DNA from: Pseudomonas saxonica
GTDB lineage: Bacteria; Pseudomonadota; Gammaproteobacteria; Pseudomonadales; Pseudomonadaceae
Reading direction: 5' to 3'
NCBI RefSeq assembly: GCF_007858365.1
Contig: NZ_VFIO01000007.1
Span: forward strand, 62,001-126,000
Length of the DNA: 64,000 nt
Position numbers and translations under genes: made by a program. The notes beneath the pieces were generated by a model. That model did not search any database. It saw only the letters and a list, made by a program, of their open reading frames with translations, and was not told the DNA's origin. Shown here piece after piece: positions 47,439 through 55,981 of the stretch. The number at the start of each line of letters is the position of its first letter. The stretch's first letter is position 1.

Positions 47439-47745
47439 ATGAATCTCCCAATAGTGAGATGGCCTTGGCCACCGCAGAAACAATCGGCCCTTGATGGGCT
47501 CGCTAATAAGGGGTTGAGCGTGACGCTAGCGTGTTGGCAGGCTGACCGCTCATAACCCTGTCTTCTAAGAAGCGGCGCCAGTATCGCGGCTGGATATGAC
47601 AAAAAAGTGGCAATCTGATAGCAAGTCTGTGACAGCATTCGAACGCTCTGGAAGAGTCGTTTTCGCGATAGTTGCAGGCGGCGCAATCGGCTTCTGGGGT
47701 TCTGGTGCTACCATCGCCGCTCTTGTGCGTGGGTTGGGGATTTCA
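47439..47745. other. Divergent promoter region, porin / GNAT-like gene
   Basis: 307 bp with no supported gene. It must hold promoters for both neighbours. I see only short dyads (for example CTGTGACAG) and no recognisable regulator site. Confidence 0.5.
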
Positions 47746-48870
47746 ATGCCGTTACACCGTCTGGACAGTCTTGCTGGCATTTCGGCCCAGGAATGGGATG
47801 CGTTGGTGCCGCTGGCACAACCGTTTTTGCGTCACGCCTTCCTCAGTGCGCTGGAAGACAGCGGCAGCCTTGGCCCGCATTCGGGCTGGAAGCCCGAGCA
47901 CCTCCTGCATTATGAAAACGGTCAGTTGCTCGCGGCGTTGCCCAGTTACCGTAAATGGCATTCCTACGGCGAATATGTGTTCGACCACGAATGGGCAAAT
48001 GCGTGTGAGCGGGCGGGTATCGACTATTACCCCAAACTGCTGACGGCCGTTCCGTTTAGCCCGGTCAGCGGGCCCCGGTTGTTGGCAGCGCGAAGCGAGG
48101 ACGGCCTTGAGTTGCTGGCGGCCTTGCCGGGCTATCTGGAGATCGAAGGCTTATCCAGTGCGCACATCAACTTTACCGACCCTTTGGCCGATACAGCGTT
48201 GGCGCAACAACCCGGGTGGCTGCAACGCATCGGCTGTCAGTTTCATTGGCAGAACCGCGATTACCGCGACTTTCAGGATTTTCTGGATGCGCTGAGTTCA
48301 CGCAAGCGCAAGCAGATGCGCAAGGAGCGCGAGCAGGTGGCGGGGCAGGGTTTTGAGTTTGAGTGGCTCGAAGGTCAGCAGGTCAGTGAGGCGCAGTGGG
48401 ATTTCGTCTACGCCTGTTATGCCAATACCTATGCGGTGCGCCGCCAGACCCCGTATCTGACGCGAGCGTTTTTCAGCCTGCTGGCTGAACGCATGCCCGA
48501 GTCCATTCGTGTGGTACTGGCCAGACAAGGCGCAACACCCGTGGCAATGGCATTTAGCCTGTTGGGTGGCGACAGTCTTTATGGTCGCTACTGGGGCTGT
48601 CTGGGGGAGTTTGACCGGCTGCATTTTGAAACGTGTTTCTATCAAGGAATGGACTATGCCATTGCGCACGGCCTACAGCGTTTTGATGCGGGCGCACAGG
48701 GTGAGCACAAGCTGATACGCGGTTTTGAGCCGGTGATCACTCATTCATGGCATTACTTGCGCCATCCAGGGTTGAAAGCCGCGGTCAGTGATTTTCTGGA
48801 TCGTGAGCGGGTCGGTGTGCTGGCGTATGCCGAAGAGGCGAGGGCGGCGCTGCCCTACCGGCAGGCCTGA
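47746..48870 (+). CDS. GNAT/FemAB-like acyltransferase (DUF482, PF04339 type)
   Basis: 374-residue protein of the DUF482/GNAT family (peptidogalycan biosynthesis-like). It starts MPLHRLDSLAGISAQEWDALV; GGGGAT lies 4-9 bp upstream. Family segments: AFLSALEDSGSLGPHSGW, YGEYVFDHEWANA, FDRLHFETCFYQG and FDAGAQGEHKLIRGF. Substrate unknown. Confidence 0.85.
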   Translation: MPLHRLDSLAGISAQEWDALVPLAQPFLRHAFLSALEDSGSLGPHSGWKPEHLLHYENGQLLAALPSYRKWHSYGEYVFDHEWANACERAGIDYYPKLLTAVPFSPVSGPRLLAARSEDGLELLAALPGYLEIEGLSSAHINFTDPLADTALAQQPGWLQRIGCQFHWQNRDYRDFQDFLDALSSRKRKQMRKEREQVAGQGFEFEWLEGQQVSEAQWDFVYACYANTYAVRRQTPYLTRAFFSLLAERMPESIRVVLARQGATPVAMAFSLLGGDSLYGRYWGCLGEFDRLHFETCFYQGMDYAIAHGLQRFDAGAQGEHKLIRGFEPVITHSWHYLRHPGLKAAVSDFLDRERVGVLAYAEEARAALPYRQA

Positions 48871-48884
48871 CCCTCGCACTTTTG

Positions 48885-50717
48885 TCAGTCTATGCCGACA
48901 AAACCGCCCGTTTGATGCTGCCACAGACGTGCATACAAACCGCCGTGGGCGAGCAGTTCTGCGTGGGTGCCGCTTTCTGCGATATGACCTTTTTCGAGCA
49001 CGACCAAGCGGTCCATTCGCGCAATGGTTGAAAGCCGGTGGGCGATGGCAATAACGGTTTTGCCTTGCATGAGGGTTTCCAGGCTTTCCTGAATGGCTGC
49101 TTCCACTTCGGAGTCCAGCGCCGAGGTGGCTTCGTCCATGATCAGGATCGGCGCATTTTTAAGCAGCACGCGAGCAATGGCGATGCGCTGGCGTTGCCCG
49201 CCTGACAGTTTGACCCCGCGCTCGCCGACATGCGCGTCAAAGCCGGTGCGGCCTTGAGCGTCGGACAGCTGCGGGATGAATTCGTCAGCGCGGGCTTTGT
49301 GCACGGCTTCCCACAACTCTTCGTCGGTGGCGTCCGGCTTGCCATACAGCAAGTTGTCGCGAATCGAACGGTGCAGCAATGAGGTGTCCTGAGTGATCAT
49401 GCCAATTTGCTCGCGCAGGCTTTCTTGTGTCACGTCGGCGATGTTCTGGCCATCGATCAGAATTCTGCCGCCTTGCACGTCATACAGGCGCAACAGCAGG
49501 TTCACCAACGTGGACTTGCCAGCACCCGAAGGGCCGATCAAACCGATTTTCTCACCGGGTTTGATCACCAGGTTGAGGTCGCTGATGATGCCGCTGCGTT
49601 TGCCGTAATGAAAGTCGACATGCTCGAAACGCACTTCGCCGTGTTTGATTTCCAGGCGCGGTGCACCTTCACGGTCATTCACGGCCACGGGCTGGGCAAT
49701 GGTCTGCAAACCGTCCTGGACCATACCGATGTTTTCGAAAATACCGTTGACGACCCACATGATCCAGCCGGACATGTTGACGATCCGGATCACCAGGCCG
49801 GTGGCCAGTGCAATGGCCCCCACGCTGATCAATGACTGGCTCCACAGCCACAAGGCCAGGCCACTGGTGGTGACAATCAACAGGCCGTTAAGGCTGGTGA
49901 TGGTCACGTCCATGCTGGTCACAACGCGGCTGGCCAGCTGGGTTTTTTCGGTTTGTTCGATAATCGCTTCGCGGGCGTACTGCTGCTCGAAGTTGGTGTG
50001 CGCGAACAATTTGAGCGTGGTGATATTGGTGTAGCCGTCAACGATACGGCCCATCAGTTTGGAGCGTGCATCGGACGACACCACCGAGCGCTCTTTGACC
50101 CGCGGTACGAAGTAATAGAGCGCGCCGACATAGCACGCGATCCAAGTCAGCAACGGAATCATCAGGCGCCAGTCGGCTTCGGCAAACAGCACCAGCGAAC
50201 TGATGGCGTAGATCATTACATGCCACAGGGCATCCACGGCCTGCACCGCCGAATCGCGCAATGAGTTGCCGGTTTGCATGATGCGTTGGGCAATACGGCC
50301 AGCGAAATCGTTCTGGAAAAAGTTGAGGCTTTGTTTGAGCACGTAGCTGTGGTTTTGCCAGCGGATCATGCTGGTCATGCTCGGGCTCAGGGTCTGGTGA
50401 ACCAGCAGGTCATGCAGGCCGAAGAACACCGGGCGGATGATCAACGCCACCACGGCCATCCAGATCAGTTCACCGCTATGGACTTTGAAAAAGTCGGTAC
50501 TGGGCGTGCCCTGAGTCAGGTCGATCAACGTACTCAGGTAGCTGAACAGTGACACTTCAATCAAGGCCGCGATCAGACCTACTACCAGCAAGGCGGCGAA
50601 GATGGGCCACACCTGACGCAGGTAGTAGAGGTAAAACGCCCAGACAGTGCTGGGCGGGGCGGCGGTGGGTGCTTCGCGGAAAATATCGATCAGTTTTTCA
50701 AAACGACGATAAAGCAT
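48885..50717 (-). CDS. ABC exporter, fused permease/ATPase
   Basis: 610-residue half-transporter of the MsbA/ABCB type: six helices (about 25-320), then a nucleotide-binding domain with Walker A GPSGAGKST, signature LSGGQ, Walker B ILIMDEATSALD and H-loop AHRLST. It resembles P. aeruginosa PA3228. Start ATG 50717 is used (a GTG two codons upstream is in frame). It follows ppiA, with a hairpin between them. Substrate unknown. Confidence 0.9.
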   Translation of the reverse strand: MLYRRFEKLIDIFREAPTAAPPSTVWAFYLYYLRQVWPIFAALLVVGLIAALIEVSLFSYLSTLIDLTQGTPSTDFFKVHSGELIWMAVVALIIRPVFFGLHDLLVHQTLSPSMTSMIRWQNHSYVLKQSLNFFQNDFAGRIAQRIMQTGNSLRDSAVQAVDALWHVMIYAISSLVLFAEADWRLMIPLLTWIACYVGALYYFVPRVKERSVVSSDARSKLMGRIVDGYTNITTLKLFAHTNFEQQYAREAIIEQTEKTQLASRVVTSMDVTITSLNGLLIVTTSGLALWLWSQSLISVGAIALATGLVIRIVNMSGWIMWVVNGIFENIGMVQDGLQTIAQPVAVNDREGAPRLEIKHGEVRFEHVDFHYGKRSGIISDLNLVIKPGEKIGLIGPSGAGKSTLVNLLLRLYDVQGGRILIDGQNIADVTQESLREQIGMITQDTSLLHRSIRDNLLYGKPDATDEELWEAVHKARADEFIPQLSDAQGRTGFDAHVGERGVKLSGGQRQRIAIARVLLKNAPILIMDEATSALDSEVEAAIQESLETLMQGKTVIAIAHRLSTIARMDRLVVLEKGHIAESGTHAELLAHGGLYARLWQHQTGGFVGID

Positions 50718-50758
50718 GTTCACTGACGCCCGCTGCGCGGACTCTCCTTTAGTGGTAT

Positions 50759-50798
50759 GACCGGCCCGTTAACAGGGCCGTGAGGGGCTGGGCCGGTC
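50759..50798 (-). terminator. Hairpin after ppiA
   Basis: 9-bp stem GACCGGCCC / GGGCCGGTC, 25 bp after the ppiA stop, with a second GGCCC-type pair in the loop. No clear U-tract. Confidence 0.55.
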
Positions 50799-50822
50799 GT
50801 GCTCCTTGCGAAACTCGGCTTA

Positions 50823-51386
50823 TCAGTCGATACGCTTGGCGGACTTGATCAGCACCGGGTCGATCGGCACATTCTGCATGCCTTGTTTGGTGGTGGTCTG
50901 CGAGTTGACGATTTGGTCTACCACGTCCATGCCGTTCACGACTTTGGCGAATACGGCGTAGCCCGCGTCGCGGCCCGGGTCCAGAAAGGCGTTGTCGGCA
51001 ACGTTGATAAAGAACTGGCTGGTGGCCGAGTTCGGGTTTGAAGTGCGTGCCATCGCCAGCGTACCGCGAACGTTATGCAGGCCATTGCTGGCTTCGTTCT
51101 TGATCGGGTCGCGGGTCGGTTTTTGGACCATCTCCTTGGTAAACCCGCCGCCCTGAACCATAAAGCCCGGGATCACACGGTGGAAAATAGTGTTGGTGTA
51201 AAAGCCGCTGTCGACATATTCCAGAAAGTTCTTGGTACTGATCGGCGCCTTGACCGGGTCCAGCTCGATTTCGATCTTGCCAAAGCTGGTGTCCAGCAGA
51301 ACGTGCGGGGCTTTAACCGCAGGGGCGGCCATCAGGTTGGCAGCGAAGATCAGGCCTGCGGCAGCGAGGACGATTTTTTTCAACAT
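50823..51386 (-). CDS. ppiA: Periplasmic peptidyl-prolyl cis-trans isomerase A (cyclophilin)
   Basis: 187-residue cyclophilin with a signal peptide (about residues 1-20, ending NLMAAPA). Active-site segment FHRVIPGFMVQGGGF, then GTLAMART and SQFFINVADNAFLD. It helps fold exported proteins. Neighbours (ABC exporter, LysR gene) match the P. aeruginosa PA3225-PA3228 arrangement. Confidence 0.95.
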   Translation of the reverse strand: MLKKIVLAAAGLIFAANLMAAPAVKAPHVLLDTSFGKIEIELDPVKAPISTKNFLEYVDSGFYTNTIFHRVIPGFMVQGGGFTKEMVQKPTRDPIKNEASNGLHNVRGTLAMARTSNPNSATSQFFINVADNAFLDPGRDAGYAVFAKVVNGMDVVDQIVNSQTTTKQGMQNVPIDPVLIKSAKRID

Positions 51387-51545
51387 GGGTCAGTAATCCT
51401 GAACAGTGGTTGCAACGGGGTGAGGAAACTCACTCACGACGAAAATAGGAATTCACGAGCCAGCCAATACAAGCCGGCGAACCTTGGACAGGATATTCGT
51501 GATCGATGTTCCTGCCCACCCTTGTGATAGTTACAGAGCTGATGA

Positions 51546-52445
51546 TCAGGTTTTCAGCGGCGCGGTATCAAAGGTGCGCAGCAACTCGACCAGTATTTGG
51601 GTGGCCGGGCCTAACGGCTTGTCCTTGTTGGAGTACAGGAAAAACAGCGGATGGCGATTGCCGCCCTGATTTAACGGCAGGGGTTTGAGAGTGCCGTCTT
51701 TAAGCTCGCGTTCGATCATGTGGCGGGGCAGCCAGGCAAAACCCAGCCCGCTGCTGACAAAGGCGGCGGCAGTGGCGAGACTGCCAACGGTCCAGCGCTG
51801 TTCTGCGCCCAGCCAGCCCATGTCGCGTGGCTGTTGGCGACCCGAGTCGCGAATCACCACCTGCAACTGGCTTTCGAGATCCTGAAAGTGCAACTCGCGT
51901 TGCAGTTTATGCAACGGGTGATCAGGGTGAGCCACCGCCACAAATTCCACAGCGCTCAATTCGGCCCCCAGATAACCGGGGATGCTGAAACTGCTGATGG
52001 CCAGGTCAGCCACGCCTTCAAGCAGGACTTCTTCGACACCGGAAAGCACTTCTTCGCGCAGGCGGACACGACAGCCCCGGCTTTGCGGCATAAAAGCGGT
52101 CAGCGCCTGAACCAGCCGGGCATTGGGGTAGGCGGCATCCACCACCAGCCGTACTTCGGCCTCCCAGCCTTGTTCCATATGATGGGCCAGATCTTCGAGT
52201 TGACTGGCCTGCTTCACCAGTTGTCGGGAGCGGCGCAACAAGACGCCTCCGGCTTCAGTCAGCACGGCTTTGCGCCCGTCGATACGAAGCAACGGCACAC
52301 CGAGCTGGTCCTGCATGCGAGCCACGGTATAGCTGACAGACGATTGCGAGCGATGCAGCACTTCGGCGGCCTGGGCGAAGCCGCCATGGTCGACCACGGC
52401 TTGTAAGGTGCGCCACTGATCAAGGGTCACACGGGGCGCTTTCAC
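51546..52445 (-). CDS. LysR-type transcriptional regulator
   Basis: 299-residue LysR regulator: N-terminal winged helix (TLDQWRTLQAVVDHGGFAQ, RSQSSVSYTVARMQ) and a C-terminal effector domain. It is divergent from the DMT transporter gene across 427 bp, so control of that gene is plausible. Candidate operator at 52589-52617. Confidence 0.9.
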   Translation of the reverse strand: MKAPRVTLDQWRTLQAVVDHGGFAQAAEVLHRSQSSVSYTVARMQDQLGVPLLRIDGRKAVLTEAGGVLLRRSRQLVKQASQLEDLAHHMEQGWEAEVRLVVDAAYPNARLVQALTAFMPQSRGCRVRLREEVLSGVEEVLLEGVADLAISSFSIPGYLGAELSAVEFVAVAHPDHPLHKLQRELHFQDLESQLQVVIRDSGRQQPRDMGWLGAEQRWTVGSLATAAAFVSSGLGFAWLPRHMIERELKDGTLKPLPLNQGGNRHPLFFLYSNKDKPLGPATQILVELLRTFDTAPLKT

Positions 52446-52588
52446 GATGGAATCCTCTGGGGTTGCCTGTTGTGTGGTGACTTTATAAACAGTTTTCTTG
52501 ATAGGTTGTAGCAGAATTTCAGTATTTTTTATCGAGGCGTTGTCCTATAGCCTAGGCCTCATTGAGTTGTATCAGTCCGCGATTATTC

Positions 52589-52617
52589 CTAATCAGAATG
52601 TCGAAATTTCTGATCAG
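52589..52617. promoter_or_regulatory. Inverted repeat, candidate LysR operator
   Basis: CTAATCAGAA ... TTCTGATCAG, 10-bp arms with one mismatch and a 9-bp spacer. Such dyads between a LysR gene and a divergent target are typical binding sites. Confidence 0.5.
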
Positions 52618-52732
52618 TTAAGCACTTATTTAATCGGGAGATAATTGAACGCTGGCTTAATCAGTCCATTGCTCCTTCAAGCATGCGGTTCGCGCATCGA
52701 ACCTCCCTTTGCACTTTAAGTGAGTGCTCCTG

Positions 52733-52768
52733 CCCGATCAGCCCCTGCGCTGAATCGGGTTTTTTTTT
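52733..52768 (+). terminator. Intrinsic terminator in the leader of the DMT transporter
   Basis: Stem CCCGAT(T)CAGC / GCTGAATCGGG followed by nine T. It lies 105 bp before the transporter ATG on the same strand. Either it ends a small RNA or it controls read-through into the transporter. Confidence 0.75.
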
Positions 52769-52872
52769 GCGATCATTTTACTGGCCGTCAAAAACCGCTA
52801 AGGTCGCGCACATTCCTTTTGGCTCGCCGGTGCTTGCGCCGCGCGATCTGCGCTACTTACGGACGAAAATCC

Positions 52873-53733
52873 ATGGGCTATTTGTTATTTGTCACGCTGA
52901 TACAGGCGTTTTCCTTCAGCCTGATTGGCGAGTACCTGGCGGGTCACGTCGACAGCTACTTTGCGGTACTGGTTCGGGTGGTGCTGGCAGGGTTGGTGTT
53001 TATCCCGTTGACTCGCTGGCGACAGGTTGAACCCGGCTTTATGCGCGGCATGCTGCTGATCGGGGCGCTTCAATTCGGGATCACCTACGTGTGCCTGTAT
53101 TTGAGCTTTCGTGTCCTGACAGTGCCAGAGGTGTTGCTGTTCACCATCCTTACGCCATTGCACGTGACCTTGATCGAGGACGCACTCAACCGTCGGTTCA
53201 ATCCCTGGGCGCTGGTGGCAGCATTGGTCGCGGTAGCGGGGGCGGGTGTGATTCGCTTTGACAGCATCAGCCCGGATTTTTTCAAGGGCTTCCTGCTGTT
53301 GCAACTGGCCAACTTCACCTATGCCGCCGGTCAGGTCTTGTACCGCAGGTTGGTGGCGCGTTACCCGAGTGACGTGCCGCACTACCGGCGTTTCGGCTTC
53401 TTCTATGTGGGTGCGCTGGCGGTGGTGTTGCCGGCCTTCATGCTGTTTGGCAAAGCCAACTTTCTGCCCGATGCGCCGTTGCAATGGGGCGTGCTGGTGT
53501 TTCTGGGCCTGGTGTCGACAGCGTTGGGGATGTATTGGTGGAACAAAGGTGCCTGCATGGTCAGCAGCGCAACGCTGGCGGTAATGAATAACCTGCATGT
53601 ACCGGTAGGGTTGTTGCTCAACCTGCTGATCTGGAACCAGCACGAGCCGTTGGCGCGTTTGCTGATTGGCGGTCTGGTGATTGCTCTGGCGGTCTGGATC
53701 AGTCGCCTAGACCGCAGAGCTATCAGGGTCTAA
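52873..53733 (+). CDS. DMT-family transporter (carboxylate/amino acid/amine type)
   Basis: 286-residue ten-helix EamA-type exporter. The start MGYLLFVTLIQAFSF is chosen because helix 1 begins there; the long upstream frame is spurious and crosses the terminator. It follows the LysR gene divergently. Substrate unknown. Confidence 0.85.
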   Translation: MGYLLFVTLIQAFSFSLIGEYLAGHVDSYFAVLVRVVLAGLVFIPLTRWRQVEPGFMRGMLLIGALQFGITYVCLYLSFRVLTVPEVLLFTILTPLHVTLIEDALNRRFNPWALVAALVAVAGAGVIRFDSISPDFFKGFLLLQLANFTYAAGQVLYRRLVARYPSDVPHYRRFGFFYVGALAVVLPAFMLFGKANFLPDAPLQWGVLVFLGLVSTALGMYWWNKGACMVSSATLAVMNNLHVPVGLLLNLLIWNQHEPLARLLIGGLVIALAVWISRLDRRAIRV

Positions 53734-53773
53734 GGTCAATCCAGTCGAGCAACCACCTTCAAGGAGAGACGGA

Positions 53774-54331
53774 ATGACAGTCAGGGTGTTGATCTTGCCG
53801 GGTCTGTTCAATTCAGGAACAGAGCATTGGCAATCTCACTGGGAAAAGCGCTACAGCGGGCTGCACCGGGTTAAACAGGAGAACTGGGAAACCCCCGTGT
53901 GTACCGACTGGGTAAATAACCTGCAAAAAAAGATCAGCAAAAGCGAGCGACCGGTGGTGCTGGTGGGGCACAGTCTGGCGTGCGCATTGATTGCCCGCTG
54001 GGCGCAGGAGTACCCCGGGCAAACCAAGCATGTTCGCGGCGCTTTACTGGTGGCACCCAGTGACACCGAAGCGCAAAGTTACCCGGCTGGAACCACGGGC
54101 TTTACCCCCATGCCGCTGAAAACACTGCCTTTTAATGCGATTACCGTGGCCAGCACCAATGACCCTTACGTGAGCCGCGAACGGGCTACCGCCTTTAGCG
54201 ATGCGTGGGGCAGTGAACTGGTGTGGCTGGAAAATGCTGGCCACATCAATGCCGAGGGTGGCGTGGGTGCCTGGCCAGAAGGGATTGAGCTGTTGTTCAA
54301 ACTGACAGGCGACCCCCAGTTCAACAGCTAG
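53774..54331 (+). CDS. RBBP9/YdeN-family serine hydrolase
   Basis: 185-residue alpha/beta hydrolase. Start LPGLFNSGTEHWQSHWE is the family hallmark, nucleophile Ser67 in G-H-S-L-A, acid in STNDPYVS, His in ENAGHINAEGG. AGGAGAGACGG lies just upstream. Substrate unknown. Confidence 0.88.
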   Translation: MTVRVLILPGLFNSGTEHWQSHWEKRYSGLHRVKQENWETPVCTDWVNNLQKKISKSERPVVLVGHSLACALIARWAQEYPGQTKHVRGALLVAPSDTEAQSYPAGTTGFTPMPLKTLPFNAITVASTNDPYVSRERATAFSDAWGSELVWLENAGHINAEGGVGAWPEGIELLFKLTGDPQFNS

Positions 54332-54384
54332 AAGACGGGAACTTGGTTTTATTCGTGTATCGTCGATCGCAGCCTTTGTGCCTC

Positions 54385-54493
54385 TGTAGTCGCTGACGAG
54401 GCACGAAGGCTGCGATCGGCGGCGAAGCCGTCGCTAACCCTTGCGACGATTGCATCGTCGAACGCAGCCTCGCATTACTCGTCAGCTGCTACG
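54385..54493. repeat. REPIN overlapping the 3' end of the MscS gene
   Basis: TGTAGTCGCTGACGAG ... AAGGCTGCGATCGGCGGCGAAGCCGTCG, then GCGACGATTGCATCGTCGAA and GTCAGCTGCTACG. The stop codon and last residues of the MscS gene lie inside it. Confidence 0.85.
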
Positions 54494-55789
54494 AGAATCT
54501 TCGCTTACCGGTTCAGTCACCACCAACGGCGCTTGAGACTTGGCCTGCAAGCCCTGGCGCAGGTCATTGCCGCTGGGTTGCTGGTACACACTCAAGCCAA
54601 ACTCTGGCAAGAGTGACAGCAGGTAGTCAAAAATATCCCCCTGAATACGCTCGTATTCGTCCCATACCGTCGTGCGGGTAAAGCAGTACACCTCCAGCGG
54701 CACGCCTTGTGGTGTGGCTTGCAGTTGGCGAACCATGCAGGTCATGTTCGGCTGAATATCGGGGTGGCTCTTCAGATACGCCAGTGCATAAGCGCGGAAG
54801 GTGCCGATATTGGTCATGCGCCGACGGTTGGCGGACAGGGCGGCGACATTGCCCTGGGCTTCGTTCCAGTGCTTGAGCTCAACTTTTTTGCGCACCAGGT
54901 AATCGCTCAACAGGCGTACCTGCTCCAGACGTTGTTCCTGTGCATCGCTTAAAAAGCCAATATCGCCGGCGTCGATAAACAGGCTGCGCTTGATGCGTCG
55001 ACCGCCGGATTGCTGCATGCCGCGCCAGTTCTTGAACGACTCGGACATCAAGCGCCAGGTTGGAATGGACACAATGGTTTTATCGAAATTCTGCACTTTG
55101 ACCGTGTGCAAAGTGATATCGATCACGTCACCATCGGCACCCACCTGCGGCATTTCGATCCAGTCACCCACCCGCAGCAAATCGTTGCTGGTCAATTGCA
55201 CACTGGCCACAAACGACAACAGAGTGTCTTTGTAGACCAGCAAAATCACCGCCGACATGGCACCCAGTCCCGACAGCAGCAACATGGGCGAGCGGTCGAT
55301 CAGGGTGGCGACAATAATGATGGCCGAAAACACATACAGCAGCATTTTAGCCAGCTGGATATAACCCTTGATCGGGCGTGTCTTGGCGTAATTGGTGCGC
55401 GAATAGATGTCGAGCAAAGCGTCCAGCAGGGACGATATAACCCGTGTCAGCGCAAAAATAGTGATGGCCAGTGCCAGGTTGCCCAAGAAGTGCCGGCCGG
55501 TGTCGCTCATGTCCGGTACAAGGTTGCGTCCAAACTGCACCATCAGCGAAGGTGTCATTTGCGCCAGGCGATCGAAAACCTTGTGCTCGCGCAGATCATT
55601 GACCCAGTGCAGGGCTGGCTGGCGAGCGAGGATTTTGGTCACGCGCAAAATAATGATGCGTGCGACGTGGCCTGCGAGCAGGGCAACGCCCACCAGAACG
55701 ATCAGTCCCATCAAGGCCGTGATCCAGGGATGTTGATCCAAAGAGGCCCACAGGTCCTGGATTTTGCCCCAGAGTGCTTGAGTATCCAT
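54482..55789 (-). CDS. Mechanosensitive ion channel, MscS family
   Basis: 435-residue MscS/YbdG-type channel with about five helices (to residue 200) and the MscS beta domain (LRVGDWIEMPQVGADGDVIDITLHTVKV). Its last four residues (SRSS) and stop are encoded by REP sequence. The ATG is 55787-55789. Relieves osmotic pressure by family knowledge. Confidence 0.9.
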   Translation of the reverse strand: MDTQALWGKIQDLWASLDQHPWITALMGLIVLVGVALLAGHVARIIILRVTKILARQPALHWVNDLREHKVFDRLAQMTPSLMVQFGRNLVPDMSDTGRHFLGNLALAITIFALTRVISSLLDALLDIYSRTNYAKTRPIKGYIQLAKMLLYVFSAIIIVATLIDRSPMLLLSGLGAMSAVILLVYKDTLLSFVASVQLTSNDLLRVGDWIEMPQVGADGDVIDITLHTVKVQNFDKTIVSIPTWRLMSESFKNWRGMQQSGGRRIKRSLFIDAGDIGFLSDAQEQRLEQVRLLSDYLVRKKVELKHWNEAQGNVAALSANRRRMTNIGTFRAYALAYLKSHPDIQPNMTCMVRQLQATPQGVPLEVYCFTRTTVWDEYERIQGDIFDYLLSLLPEFGLSVYQQPSGNDLRQGLQAKSQAPLVVTEPVSEDSRSS

Positions 55790-55981
55790 AAGCTAAAACG
55801 TTATCTCAGTAATAAATGACGATGGAATTAGAGCACTTCAGGGCGTTTTAGGGCACTCGATTGGACTAAAGAGCCTAAAAAACCATTTGTTTCATGCCGT
55901 TCGTGCAAAGTAACTCGGCCTGCGCGCTCGAAACCGTTACTCTATGCCGCTGATTTTTTGTATTTCTTCGAGGTAGCACCC

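Larger units (their letters stand above)
52446..52872. promoter_or_regulatory. Divergent LysR / transporter region
   Basis: 427 bp with a dyad at 52589-52617 and an intrinsic terminator at 52733-52768. About 105 bp of leader lie between that terminator and the transporter start. A short frame across it (52683 onward) is not convincing as a leader peptide. Confidence 0.5.
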
